In this document: positions 1 through 7,173 of the stretch, piece by piece
Numbering within the stretch: the first letter of the stretch is position 1
How the letters are laid out: every line of letters begins with the position of its first letter
Source of the DNA: DATDAH01 sp036525535
GTDB taxonomy: Bacteria > Actinomycetota > Acidimicrobiia > Acidimicrobiales > DATDAH01
Assembly: GCA_036525535.1 (NCBI GenBank)
Contig: DATDAH010000176.1
Coordinates: 1 to 27,202, forward strand
DNA: 27,202 nucleotides
Reading direction: 5' to 3'
The notes under the pieces: generated by a model
Told to the model about the DNA's origin: nothing
Seen by the model: the letters and a program-made list of their open reading frames with translations, nothing else
Database searches by the model: none
Translations under genes and position numbers: made by a program

Positions 1-1
1 C

Positions 2-274
2 CACGGGCCCCTGACCGACGCCGACGGGGTGCGGACGACGGCGGGCTACCTGCGCTTCATCCGGGCCGAGGCCACCGCCCGCCACGAGGCCGGGATGTCG
101 GCCACGGAAGCGGCGTGGGACATCGACCTGGGCGACTTCGGTGCCTTGGGCGAGGCCGAGCGCGTCGCCCTCAACGTCGACGCCGTCTACCGCGAGATCG
201 ACCCGACGTACGAGTCCCCCGGCGTGCTGGCCCTCTTCACCCTGATGGCCGAGATCGCCGACGCCCGCACCTGA
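2..274 (+). CDS. MBL-fold metallo-hydrolase, C-terminal part (5' truncated by window)
   Basis: The frame is open from the first bases of the window and reads HGPLTDADGVR at its start, so the GTG at 29 is probably internal and the gene begins upstream. The visible 90 residues look like the C-terminal tail of an actinobacterial metallo-beta-lactamase-fold hydrolase. The HGP(L/V)TD segment would carry a late histidine of the metal-binding fold. It is followed by an amphipathic helix region (YLRFIRAEATARHEAG) and a conserved-looking NVDAVYREID segment near the end. Substrate cannot be assigned from a tail. The gene ends 66 bp before the 3' end of the convergent DUF3152 gene. The family call rests on remembered similarity of these short motifs and is tentative. 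Confidence 0.6.
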   Translation, partial: HGPLTDADGVRTTAGYLRFIRAEATARHEAGMSATEAAWDIDLGDFGALGEAERVALNVDAVYREIDPTYESPGVLALFTLMAEIADART

Positions 275-340
275 CCGGCGCCATCCGTTCGGTGGCTGAA
301 TGTGGGGTTCGGGCACGCGCCTGAGCCACCAGGACCGGGT

Positions 341-1921
341 TCAGGGTTCGGGGGCGAAGCGGCGGTAGTGCCAGCGGCCGTTGATGGTGCGGCCGGGGAG
401 GTCGTTGGCCAGGCCGATCCAGCGGCCGACGACCGGGGTCACACCCACGTTGCCGAAGACGATGCGTTCGTCGGGGGGGCCACTGGTGAGCGACCGGCGC
501 AGGAGCCAGGGCCGGCCGCGGACCATGCCGGGATCGGAGCGGCCGTTGCCGTCCCAGTCGCCGACGACCGGCCGGTCGTCGGGCCGCCCGAAGGTGAACT
601 CGTTGGCGGGCGTGCCCGTCGTGTTGCGGTTGCGGATCGCCCAGTGGTTGCCGTCCACCATCCCCGCGGTGTCGATGCCGTCCCCGTTCCAGTCCCCCAC
701 GACCGGCCGGTCCCCGGCGGTGCCGAAGCGGAAGCTGATGACCGGGAACCCCGCGCGGTTGCTGTTGCGCAGCAACCATTGGGTTCCCCGGACCACGCCG
801 ACCGTCTCGGTGCCGTTGCCGTCCCAGTCGCCACACACGACGTGGTCGCCGATGTCGCCGTAGGTGAAGGTCAGCTGGGGGCCGCCCGAGCTCAGGCGGT
901 TGCGCAGGCGCCACTCGTTGCCCCGCACCAGGCCGGGCGATTCGTCACCGTCGCCGTCCCAGTCACACGCCAGGACCTTGTCACCTCGACGCCCGTAACC
1001 GGAGTGCTGGATGGCGTCGCCCTGGCTGCGCACGCCGACGCCGTGACGGCTGCCGGCGGCGGAGCGCTCACCCGGCACCGGCCAGGTGTTGTGGCGGCAG
1101 CCGTCCAGCCCCTTGGACTGCTGCTGCATGACGGGGGCGGCCTGGCCGGGGCCGGGGCAGCCGGCGTGGCCGAAGCCGAGCCAGTGGCCCGTCTCGTGGT
1201 TGACGACGTAGTGCCGGTAGCTGTCGAGCGACGCGCCGGCGGCGTTCCACGAGGCGCTGGCCGACTGCCAACGGGTCTGGTTGATGATCACCGCCCGCCC
1301 CACCCGACAGGACCACATGCTGCTGCAGGGCGAGCCGAAGGACGGGACGGTCGAGGCTTCGGCCAGGTAGACGGTGAAGTCGCCGCCGCTGCTGACCTGG
1401 CGGAACTCGATGGAGCCGCCCAGGGACCAGCCCCGAGGGTCGTTCAGGGTCTGGGCCACGTGGATGGCGAAGAACTGGGTGTCCGCGGTGACCGAGCCCC
1501 GCGTGGCCAGCGAATACGTGTAGGTCCGACGCTCGGTGCCCCCTTCGGCACCGGTCGGGCGTCGAGGAGCCGGGTCCTCCGGCCGCGGCCCGACGGTCAC
1601 GGCGGTGACGGCGCTGCGGGCCCCCTCCCCGGACGGGGTGAGGGCCCGGACCTGGTAGCGGTGCCGGTCGCCGTCGGCGAGGCCGGTGTCGGTGAAGACG
1701 GCGGCCGACAGGTCGGTCACGACCGCCACCCGACGAGCGTCCCGGTAGATGCGGTAGGCGCTCACCGCGGGGCCGGCCGGCGTCGTCCACGTCAACGTCA
1801 CGACACCGTCGCCGGGTATGGCTTCCAGCTGCAGCACGGGCTCGTCCTGGGCGCCGGCCACCGGGGCGAAGGTGGTCACGAGGGCCACCAGGACTCCCAG
1901 CATCACCACGATCCGCCGCAT
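341..1921 (-). CDS. Secreted DUF3152 metzincin-like protein with Fn3 domain and 45-residue repeats
   Basis: This is a 526-residue exported protein. The start at 1921 (ATG) is chosen because the protein then opens with a classic signal peptide (MRRIVVMLGVLVALVTTF, cleavage near AGA-Q25). An in-frame GTG further upstream would bury it. Residues about 28-110 look like a fibronectin type III domain. Residues about 130-290 match DUF3152. This part contains HETGHWLGFGH at 242-252, a full HExxHxxGxxH zinc motif, followed by a possible Met-turn (VMQQQ, M265), so a zinc peptidase role is plausible though unproven for the family. Residues about 315-510 hold four DWDGNG-type calcium-loop modules and a fifth degenerate one, spaced exactly 45 residues apart (D320, D365, D410, D455, then R500). 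A -10-like TAGCGT lies 7 bases upstream of the ATG and no Shine-Dalgarno is visible. Probably a wall or extracellular protein. Confidence 0.88.
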   Translation of the reverse strand: MRRIVVMLGVLVALVTTFAPVAGAQDEPVLQLEAIPGDGVVTLTWTTPAGPAVSAYRIYRDARRVAVVTDLSAAVFTDTGLADGDRHRYQVRALTPSGEGARSAVTAVTVGPRPEDPAPRRPTGAEGGTERRTYTYSLATRGSVTADTQFFAIHVAQTLNDPRGWSLGGSIEFRQVSSGGDFTVYLAEASTVPSFGSPCSSMWSCRVGRAVIINQTRWQSASASWNAAGASLDSYRHYVVNHETGHWLGFGHAGCPGPGQAAPVMQQQSKGLDGCRHNTWPVPGERSAAGSRHGVGVRSQGDAIQHSGYGRRGDKVLACDWDGDGDESPGLVRGNEWRLRNRLSSGGPQLTFTYGDIGDHVVCGDWDGNGTETVGVVRGTQWLLRNSNRAGFPVISFRFGTAGDRPVVGDWNGDGIDTAGMVDGNHWAIRNRNTTGTPANEFTFGRPDDRPVVGDWDGNGRSDPGMVRGRPWLLRRSLTSGPPDERIVFGNVGVTPVVGRWIGLANDLPGRTINGRWHYRRFAPEP

Positions 1922-1928
1922 CGGCCCG

Positions 1929-1934
1929 ACGCTA
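1929..1934 (-). promoter_or_regulatory. -10-like hexamer for the DUF3152 gene (leaderless candidate)
   Basis: On the minus strand the hexamer TAGCGT fits the actinobacterial TAnnnT core. It ends 7 bases before the ATG at 1921, so transcription would start at or next to the start codon. No Shine-Dalgarno is seen. No convincing -35 was found. Confidence 0.4.
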
Positions 1935-1957
1935 GTCGCGGCCCCCCTCCGCCACCC

Positions 1958-1973
1958 GGTGACGACGGTCACC
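1958..1973. promoter_or_regulatory. Inverted repeat GGTGAC-N4-GTCACC
   Basis: Perfect 6-bp arms around the 4-bp centre gacg, in the divergent region between the DUF3152 gene and the HATPase-like gene. It lies about 24 bp behind the DUF3152 -10 hexamer, a position suited to a regulator. The binding protein is unknown. Confidence 0.35.
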
Positions 1974-1978
1974 ACAAT

Positions 1979-1998
1979 TAGTGGTTGACCAACCACTA
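1979..1998. promoter_or_regulatory. Perfect 9+2+9 palindrome, candidate operator (GntR-like)
   Basis: Arms TAGTGGTTG and CAACCACTA flank a 2-bp centre (AC). The core GGTTGACCAACC resembles GntR/FadR-type operators (GGT...ACC), an analogy only. The dyad overlaps a TTGACC (1985-1990) that, with CATAGT at 2008-2013 and a 17-bp spacer, would form a rightward promoter for the HATPase-like gene. Confidence 0.5.
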
Positions 1999-2065
1999 CT
2001 TGTGACGCATAGTGGGTACCGCTACAGAACGGACACCCCGGAAGCTACGCCTGGTGGTCCCCCCC

Positions 2066-2473
2066 ATGAATGACACCGACAGGTCGCTGGACCTGGAGGT
2101 CGCCGCCGACCCATCCGCCCCCGCCATCATCCACGCCGAGCTCCGCCGTTGGCTCGGTCAGGTGGGGGTACGAGGCTGGGTCGTCGACGACCTGCTGGTC
2201 GCCAGTGACGAGATCTGCTTCGAGACCATCCTCATGCCGACCGTCACCCGGATCGCGGTCCACGCCTCGCTCCACGACGGCGTCATCCACATGGATGTCA
2301 CCTCGGACCGCCGCCTGCGCCGCGAGCTGCGCATGGTGCCGTGGGTCACCGGGCTGGAGGTGGTCGACGACCTCACCCCCGAGCTCGGCCTCGCCTATCA
2401 GGTGGCTGACACCTTCGCCGTCCGCACGTTCGCCGACCACACCACGGTCGAGCTCACCAAAGTCCTCGGGTAG
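2066..2473 (+). CDS. Small HATPase-like (RsbW/SpoIIAB-type) protein
   Basis: About 135 residues from ATG 2066. Alternative in-frame GTG starts at 2012 and 2054 exist. The 2012 start is disfavoured because it would sit inside a probable -10 (CATAGT, 2008-2013) and because codons before 2054 have low G/C at the third position. The protein resembles the single-domain histidine-kinase-type ATPases of anti-sigma factors. VDDLLVASDEICFETI takes the place of the N-box helix, and GLAYQVADTFAVRT looks like the late G-box helix-strand region. The usual N-box asparagine is not clear, so ATP binding may be weak or lost. It stands alone with its own terminator. Its likely role is a partner-switching or anti-sigma-like regulator, by inference only. 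Confidence 0.6.
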   Translation: MNDTDRSLDLEVAADPSAPAIIHAELRRWLGQVGVRGWVVDDLLVASDEICFETILMPTVTRIAVHASLHDGVIHMDVTSDRRLRRELRMVPWVTGLEVVDDLTPELGLAYQVADTFAVRTFADHTTVELTKVLG

Positions 2474-2490
2474 TCCCGCCCGAAACCTGT

Positions 2491-2545
2491 CCTGGCGCCT
2501 GATCCGGTTGTCCCGCCCACCGGATCGGGCGCCAGGGCTGTTTTT
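2491..2545 (+). terminator. Rho-independent terminator after the HATPase-like gene
   Basis: A 17-bp stem (2491-2507 with 2520-2536, one T-G wobble) closes a 12-base loop and is followed by GCTGTTTTT. It begins 17 bases after the stop codon at 2473. It also lies 23 bases beyond the 3' end of the convergent TetR gene and may act weakly in that direction. Confidence 0.85.
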
Positions 2546-2568
2546 CGCCCGAGCTGTCGACTTGGCCG

Positions 2569-3210
2569 TCAGGTGACGCTGCCTTCCGGGGCCACCAGCT
2601 GGTGCCGCATGAGTGAGGTCGCCCATCCCCGGAACCGGTCGACCTCCCATCCGCAGTCCCCGGTGAGCAGCAGGAAGACCTCTTCGTTGAGGAGCCCGTA
2701 GAACACGTCGGCCGCGGTGTCGACGTCGAGCCCGGGCCGCAGGTGGCCCGACCGTCCGAGGACCTCGATCAGCCGGCGCTGGTCGTCGCGGCGCCGGCGT
2801 CGGTTCTCCTGCAGCAGGACGCCGACGTCGGGATCGGCGGCCGCCTGCCGGATCACCTCGTAGATGGGAGATGCCCGGGCCAGGATCGCCACGGACGCCT
2901 CGACCAGGCGCTCCACGGCGGAGGTCGGATCGTCGGCAGTCCCGAACTCGTCGAACCACGGGCGCTCGAGAACGGCGACGGGCTCGACGTCGCCGGCGAT
3001 GCTCGCGTCGAGCACGGCGGCCAGCAGGTTCCGCTTCGTCCCGAAGACGTAGTACACGGTCTGCGGGGCGACGCCGGCGACGTCGGCCACGGCCTCGATC
3101 GTGGTCTCCAGGTAGCCCCGGTCGAGGAACAACCGCTCGCCGGCGTCGACGACACGGGCGCGGGTGCGGACTGATCGCTGACGACGACCGTCTTTCGCCG
3201 CTGGTCCCAT
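2569..3210 (-). CDS. TetR/AcrR-family transcriptional regulator
   Basis: 213 residues, the normal size for the family. The N-terminal TetR DNA-binding domain is clear: RARVVDAGERLFLDRGY, then the helix-turn-helix at about 37-57 (IEAVADVAGVAPQTVYYVF) and the usual K59/N61 start of helix 4. Residues from about 65 on form a ligand-binding domain whose ligand cannot be predicted. The ATG at 3210 is preceded by GAGAGGTGG at a good Shine-Dalgarno distance. It is divergent from the cyclase/ATPase gene across an AT-rich, repeat-bearing gap, so it probably represses itself and that neighbour. That regulatory link is inferred from position. Confidence 0.93.
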   Translation of the reverse strand: MGPAAKDGRRQRSVRTRARVVDAGERLFLDRGYLETTIEAVADVAGVAPQTVYYVFGTKRNLLAAVLDASIAGDVEPVAVLERPWFDEFGTADDPTSAVERLVEASVAILARASPIYEVIRQAAADPDVGVLLQENRRRRRDDQRRLIEVLGRSGHLRPGLDVDTAADVFYGLLNEEVFLLLTGDCGWEVDRFRGWATSLMRHQLVAPEGSVT

Positions 3211-3299
3211 GACGCCACCTCTCGGGTTTGCTTTTATTTGTAGTGTGACTCTAGTGTTCTACTATGGATAGTTCTCGTGTCGGCGAGGGTGCACCGAGC
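3211..3299. promoter_or_regulatory. Divergent TetR / cyclase promoter region with 11-bp repeats
   Basis: This gap is unusually AT-rich for the window. An 11-bp direct repeat starting TAGTGT occurs at 3241 and 3252. Around the second copy ACTCTAGTGT (3248-3257) is an imperfect dyad centred on CTAG. Rightward, TTGTAG (3238-3243), a 16-bp spacer and TACTAT (3260-3265) form a plausible promoter, placing the transcript start near 3272. The repeats lie between the two boxes, where a TetR-type repressor would block transcription. Confidence 0.5.
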
Positions 3300-5918
3300 A
3301 TGACGCGGACCTTCCTGTTGACCGACATCGAGGGATCGACTCGGCAGTGGGAGGAGTCGCCCGAGATGAACGATCAGGTGGAGCGCCACTTCGACGTGTT
3401 GCGCACGGCGGTCGAGCACGGCGGGGGTGAGGTCTTCGCGACGATGGGTGACGGCATCGCGGCGGCGTTCGCGTCAGCCGACGCCGCCGTGCAGGCCGCG
3501 ATCTCGGCCCAGCGTGACATGTCGCCGATCGGCCTCAAGGTGCGGATGGGCGTGCACACCGGTGAGGTGGAGCGCTTCGGCGACGACTTCCGAGGTCGCC
3601 CCGTCAATCGCGCCGCGCGCGTCATGGCGGTGGGCCATGGCGGCCAGGTCCTCGTGTCGGACGTGACGGCTGCGCTCGTGCGCTCGGGGCCCAGCCCGGT
3701 GGGGTTCGCCGACCTCGGCACCCAGCGGCTGCGCGACCTCACGGAACCCGAACGGGTGTGGCAGGTGGTCCATCCGGACCTCCCCCGGCACTTCCCCCCC
3801 GTGCGTGGCCTCGACACCTACGCCAACAACCTGCCGACCCCGCGCTCGACGCTCGTAGGGCGCGACGACGATGTGGCCCGCGTCATCGCCCTGACCCGGC
3901 CACACCGGATCGTCACCCTCACCGGCGTGGGTGGGGTCGGCAAGACCCGGCTCGCCATACAGGCCGCGGCCGATCTGCTGTCGGAGCACGCCGCCGTGTG
4001 GTTCGTCGAGCTCGCCAGCGTCGCTGACCCCGAAGACGTCGCCGATGCGATCGCGCTCACCCTGGGGCTCGGAGCCGCGACCGATCCGCTGGCGGCGGCC
4101 ACGGCGGTGCTGTCCGGCGAGGACGTGCTCCTGGTCGTCGACAACTGTGAGCACGTCGTCGACAGCGCCGCGGCCGTGATCGACACGCTGACGGACGCTT
4201 GTCCCAACCTCTCGGTGATCGCGACGAGTCGCGAGGCCCTCGGCATCGACGGCGAACAGGTCGTGGCGGTGCGGTCGCTCGATCCGGCCACGACCGGCGT
4301 CGAGCTGTTCCAGCAGCGGGCGGTGGCGGCGGGCGCCGATGTCGAGTCGATGACCCGCTCGATGATCGAGCACATCTGTCGGCGGCTCGACGGCATTCCG
4401 CTGGCCATCGAGCTGGCCGCCGCCCGGGCCGCGACGCTGGGGGTGCCGGCGATCGTCGACGCCCTCGACGACCGGTTCGCCCTGTTGGGCGGCGGTCGGC
4501 GTCGGGCCGTCGACCGGCACAGCACCATGCGGGCCACCATCGACTGGTCGTACCGCCTTCTCGATGCCGACGAACAGCAGGTGTTCCTGTGGTTGGCCGT
4601 GTTCTCCAACGGCTTCGAGCTCGACGCTGGCCACCACATCGCCCAGGGGGTGGGGATCGACGAGCACGCGGCCACCGAGCACGTCGCCTCGTTGGTGCAC
4701 AAGAGCATGGTGTCGCCTGAGTCGCACCGTCACGGCCTGCGCTACCGGATGCTGGAGACCGTGCGCGCCTTCGCCCTCGAGCAACTCGACGAGCGCGGCG
4801 AACGCCTCGGAGCACTGACGGCCCACGCCGAGTGGGTGTCCACGATCACCGATCTGCCCTTCGACGATCCGTGCAACGCCGCCGTCGAAGCCAACGCGTT
4901 CCGCCTCGAGCGCGAAGCGGACAGTTGGCGCGATGCGGTGCTGTTGGCGGCGCAGCTGCACTCGGGCGACCTCGCGGCACGGCTGTGCGGCCCCCCGGTC
5001 GCGTTCTTCCTCCTCGGCCGCCACGACCTCGCGGACTTCGTCCGACCGTTGCTCGAACTGTGCGGCGACGACATCCGTCAGCGTCGAGCCGTGCTCAGTG
5101 CGCTCCTGGTGTCGGCGGCGGGCGCGACCGATCCGGCGCAGGTGCAGTCGTGGGCGGCCGAGATGCAGCGGATCGAGCACATCGAACCCACCGGCCTGGG
5201 GGGTCTGATGCAGTGGCTGGCGCTGGCGTGGAGGGGCGACTTCACGACGTCCGTGGAGGTGTGCGTGGCGGCATCGCTCGACCCGCGGCTTCGCCAGGGC
5301 ACCCGCGACATGTTCGTGGGGATCGCCGTGCTCGACCACTTCAGCCTCACCGATGCGACCGACGACCGGCATGGCCTGATCGACCGGGCCTTGGAGGTGG
5401 CTGATCGCTCGGACGTGGCGATCCATCGGGTGACGTGCCGGCTCGGTGCGGCCTGGGGGCTGGCCGGCCGCGAGCCGGAACGGTCGTTGCTGCTGGTGCG
5501 CCTCGCCTTGGGCGACATCCCCCATGTGGCGGGCCTGACCCGTCTGACCCTTCCCGGCAGCGCATCGCGTCTGCTGACCCGCCTCGACCCCCGCGTCGCG
5601 GCACAGGGCCTGTTGGAGCAGTTGGACATGACCTCGTCGCGACGGACGTTCGTCGACCTGATCCCGGTGTTCTACGCCGCCGCCCTGCTCCATCGTCTGG
5701 GGCATCCGTCGGCGCGGACAGCCCTGGCGACGTTGACGGTGTCGCCGATCGCTCCGTACCTGTCGATGATGGACTTCGTGGACCTCGCCCGGCGCGCGGC
5801 GTCCTCCACGAACCCCGTTTCCCTCAGCGAGCTCGAGTCGATGGTCCGGTCGGCCCTGGCCGACATCGTCGAGACCGCCGAGGAGATCCGACCGGTGACC
5901 GCGCTGACGGGGGTCTGA
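3300..5918 (+). CDS. Class III nucleotide cyclase domain fused to NB-ARC-like ATPase (signalling regulator)
   Basis: 872 residues from ATG 3300. This start gives the family-typical opening (M-TRTFLLTDIEGST) and a GAGGG ribosome site 10 bases upstream. The ATG at 3264 would fall inside the predicted -10. Residues 1-155 form a class III cyclase homology domain. Metal aspartates D9 (TDIEGS) and D51 (MGDG) are present, as is the NRAAR motif (N103, R107). The usual purine-selecting lysine four residues before the second Asp appears to be Ala47, so classic adenylyl cyclase activity is uncertain. Residues 180-500 form a STAND/NB-ARC-like ATPase: Walker A GVGGVGKT (209-216), Walker B LLVVDN (277-282) and GIPLAIE (364-370). 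The C-terminal ~400 residues are helical and TPR-like in feel. No LuxR HTH was seen at the end. Confidence 0.88.
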   Translation: MTRTFLLTDIEGSTRQWEESPEMNDQVERHFDVLRTAVEHGGGEVFATMGDGIAAAFASADAAVQAAISAQRDMSPIGLKVRMGVHTGEVERFGDDFRGRPVNRAARVMAVGHGGQVLVSDVTAALVRSGPSPVGFADLGTQRLRDLTEPERVWQVVHPDLPRHFPPVRGLDTYANNLPTPRSTLVGRDDDVARVIALTRPHRIVTLTGVGGVGKTRLAIQAAADLLSEHAAVWFVELASVADPEDVADAIALTLGLGAATDPLAAATAVLSGEDVLLVVDNCEHVVDSAAAVIDTLTDACPNLSVIATSREALGIDGEQVVAVRSLDPATTGVELFQQRAVAAGADVESMTRSMIEHICRRLDGIPLAIELAAARAATLGVPAIVDALDDRFALLGGGRRRAVDRHSTMRATIDWSYRLLDADEQQVFLWLAVFSNGFELDAGHHIAQGVGIDEHAATEHVASLVHKSMVSPESHRHGLRYRMLETVRAFALEQLDERGERLGALTAHAEWVSTITDLPFDDPCNAAVEANAFRLEREADSWRDAVLLAAQLHSGDLAARLCGPPVAFFLLGRHDLADFVRPLLELCGDDIRQRRAVLSALLVSAAGATDPAQVQSWAAEMQRIEHIEPTGLGGLMQWLALAWRGDFTTSVEVCVAASLDPRLRQGTRDMFVGIAVLDHFSLTDATDDRHGLIDRALEVADRSDVAIHRVTCRLGAAWGLAGREPERSLLLVRLALGDIPHVAGLTRLTLPGSASRLLTRLDPRVAAQGLLEQLDMTSSRRTFVDLIPVFYAAALLHRLGHPSARTALATLTVSPIAPYLSMMDFVDLARRAASSTNPVSLSELESMVRSALADIVETAEEIRPVTALTGV

Positions 5919-6013
5919 CCTTCTTCGTCGGCGCGGTCGAATCCGGCGATGCCCGTTCGTAGGACTCGGTGAAGGGCCGGCAACAACGCCAGTCCCCGCA
6001 CCGAGGAGCAGCC

Positions 6014-6409
6014 ATGACCGTCATCACCGTCCCCGAGCCCACCGTCGCCACCGTCCGTACGCCGTCGTGGAAGTCCGGCTTGGTCACCGGTGTGATCGCC
6101 GCTGTGGTCACCTCGGTCGTCGCCGTCGCGGCCCGGGCCCTCGGCATCCCGCTGGACATCGAGGGTGAGGCCATCCCGATCCTCGGCTTCGCCCAGATGG
6201 TCCTGCTCGGCACCGTCATCGGCATCGTGCTGGCCCGCCGCCTGGCCCGCTCGACCTTCATCATGACCACCGTCGTGCTGACCGCCCTGTCCATCGTCCC
6301 CGACGGGCTCGCCGACACCGGCACCGCCACCAAGCTGACCCTGGCCCTGACCCACGTGGTCGCCGCCGCCATCGTCATCCCCCGCCTCGCCGGCCCCGCC
6401 ACCGACTGA
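6014..6409 (+). CDS. DUF6069-like four-helix membrane protein
   Basis: 131 residues from ATG 6014, chosen because GAGGAG (6003-6008) sits 5 bases upstream. The longer reading from 5969 adds a basic, unlikely leader. Four hydrophobic segments are visible: about 16-40 (GLVTGVIAAVVTSVVAVAA), 52-78 (ILGFAQMVLLGTVIGIVLA), 84-100 (FIMTTVVLTALSIVPDG) and 108-128 (LTLALTHVVAAAIVIP). Size, helix count and a Pro-Asp-Gly between helices 3 and 4 fit DUF6069 integral membrane proteins, which have no known function. It follows the cyclase gene by 95 bp and ends 15 bp from the convergent GGDEF gene. Confidence 0.7.
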   Translation: MTVITVPEPTVATVRTPSWKSGLVTGVIAAVVTSVVAVAARALGIPLDIEGEAIPILGFAQMVLLGTVIGIVLARRLARSTFIMTTVVLTALSIVPDGLADTGTATKLTLALTHVVAAAIVIPRLAGPATD

Positions 6410-6424
6410 GCGCCAAACGCCCGG

Positions 6425-6994
6425 TCAAGCGTCGTCCGCGACCTCGACCCGGTTCCGGCCGAAACCCTTGGCCCGGTACTGGGCGGCAAAGACCCGCTCC
6501 ACGAGCGCCGCTGCCGTCTCGGTCCCGTCGTGGGTGGCCACGCCGAACGACGCGGTGAGGTCCAGCGGGGCGCCCCGCACGGTGACCTGGGTCAGCAGGT
6601 CTCGGGCCTGCTCGGCTCGGGACTGTGCCACCTCGAGACCGGCACCGAGCAGCACGAGGAGATACGAGTCGCCGCCGCGCGCCAGCACCATGTCGAGCGG
6701 ACGGACCAGGTCCCGCAGTGCGGCCCCGGTCGCCGCCAGGACCTCGTCACCCAGGGCGTGGCCATGGGTGTCGTTGATCCGCTTGAAGTGATCCAGGTCG
6801 GCGACGACCACCGACAGGGGAACCCCCGCCGGGACGAACTCGGTCAGCGTGACGTCGATCGCCTCGGCAAACCGGTCCCCGCGGAACACGAGCAGCCCAC
6901 TGAAGGGATCCCGGTGCAGTCCCCGCCGCACCCGCGCCGCCGCCCGCAGGATCAGCTCGTCCCGCTCCGACCACTCCCCGTCGCTGGTGCCCAC
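6425..6994 (-). CDS. Short GGDEF-domain protein with degenerate active site
   Basis: 189 residues from GTG 6994, preceded by GGAGGG. The open frame extends to 7102, but that part runs through a perfect hairpin and a tRNA relic, so it is unlikely to be translated. Residues about 30-185 are one GGDEF (diguanylate cyclase) domain. The metal and guanine region VVADLDHFKRINDTHGH (about 63-79) is intact, and SFGVA (149-153) is conserved. The signature loop is GGDSY (107-111) instead of GG(D/E)EF, so the metal/catalytic glutamate is lost. No sensory domain or membrane segment precedes it. It is probably catalytically impaired and may act as a GTP or c-di-GMP sensing module. It lies downstream of the tRNA-Gln/tRNA-Glu genes on the same strand. 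Confidence 0.85.
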   Translation of the reverse strand: MGTSDGEWSERDELILRAAARVRRGLHRDPFSGLLVFRGDRFAEAIDVTLTEFVPAGVPLSVVVADLDHFKRINDTHGHALGDEVLAATGAALRDLVRPLDMVLARGGDSYLLVLLGAGLEVAQSRAEQARDLLTQVTVRGAPLDLTASFGVATHDGTETAAALVERVFAAQYRAKGFGRNRVEVADDA

Positions 6995-7011
6995 CGTCCC
7001 TCCAATACCGC

Positions 7012-7059
7012 TTCTGGCCTCTGATTCGCTCGCTCTGGCAAGCGAATCAGAGGCCAGAA
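7012..7059. repeat. Perfect 19-bp-arm inverted repeat (long hairpin)
   Basis: Arms 7012-7030 and 7041-7059 are exact reverse complements around a 10-base loop. No T-run follows on either strand, so it is not a classic terminator. It lies 18 bp upstream of the GTG of the GGDEF gene and directly downstream of the tRNA relic. It may end or process the tRNA transcript, or be a small dispersed repeat. Confidence 0.85.
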
Positions 7060-7066
7060 CCGTTGG

Positions 7067-7129
7067 TGGCAGCCCCAACGGGGCTCGAACCCGTGCCTCC
7101 ACCCATGCGAACGGTGTGGTGTCCTCGGC
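7067..7129 (-). pseudogene. Partial / decayed tRNA-Glu copy
   Basis: Bases 7067-7103 match 7174-7210 of the intact tRNA-Glu gene at 36 of 37 positions, covering the encoded CCA, the 3' acceptor strand, the T-arm and the 3' side of the anticodon stem. The single mismatch is in the T-loop. Similarity resumes at 7117-7129 (tggtgtcct-ggc, 12 of 13). The anticodon arm is 4 bases longer than in the functional gene, and the complementary 5' acceptor strand is absent. A separate 8-bp hairpin (7125-7143) occupies the place of the D-arm. It cannot fold as a complete tRNA. Confidence 0.75.
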
Positions 7130-7173
7130 GACGAAGTCGCCGACCAGTCCAGCCCGAACGCTTGACCCACAAC

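Noticed and set aside
291..330. GGTGGCT...AGCCACC hairpin between the first two convergent genes
   Set aside because: Only a 7-bp stem with a 26-base loop and no T-run; too weak to call a terminator.
302..1981. Very long plus-strand open frames opposite the DUF3152 gene and others (for example 8011-10251 and 3474-5705)
   Set aside because: They are antisense to genes with clear domains. In GC-rich DNA such mirror frames arise from codon bias, and their translations are low-complexity.
3300..5918. Cyclase/STAND protein as an antiphage system
   Set aside because: No effector domain or other defence gene was recognised and the neighbours are ordinary; it fits a common actinobacterial signalling architecture.
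5965..6005. CTCGGTG...CACCGAG dyad whose right arm touches the ribosome site of the DUF6069-like gene
   Set aside because: A 7-bp stem with a 27-base loop is expected by chance in this composition; not convincing as a translational switch.
6995..7102. N-terminal extension of the GGDEF protein up to 7102
   Set aside because: It translates the hairpin and the tRNA relic; the GTG at 6994 has a ribosome site.
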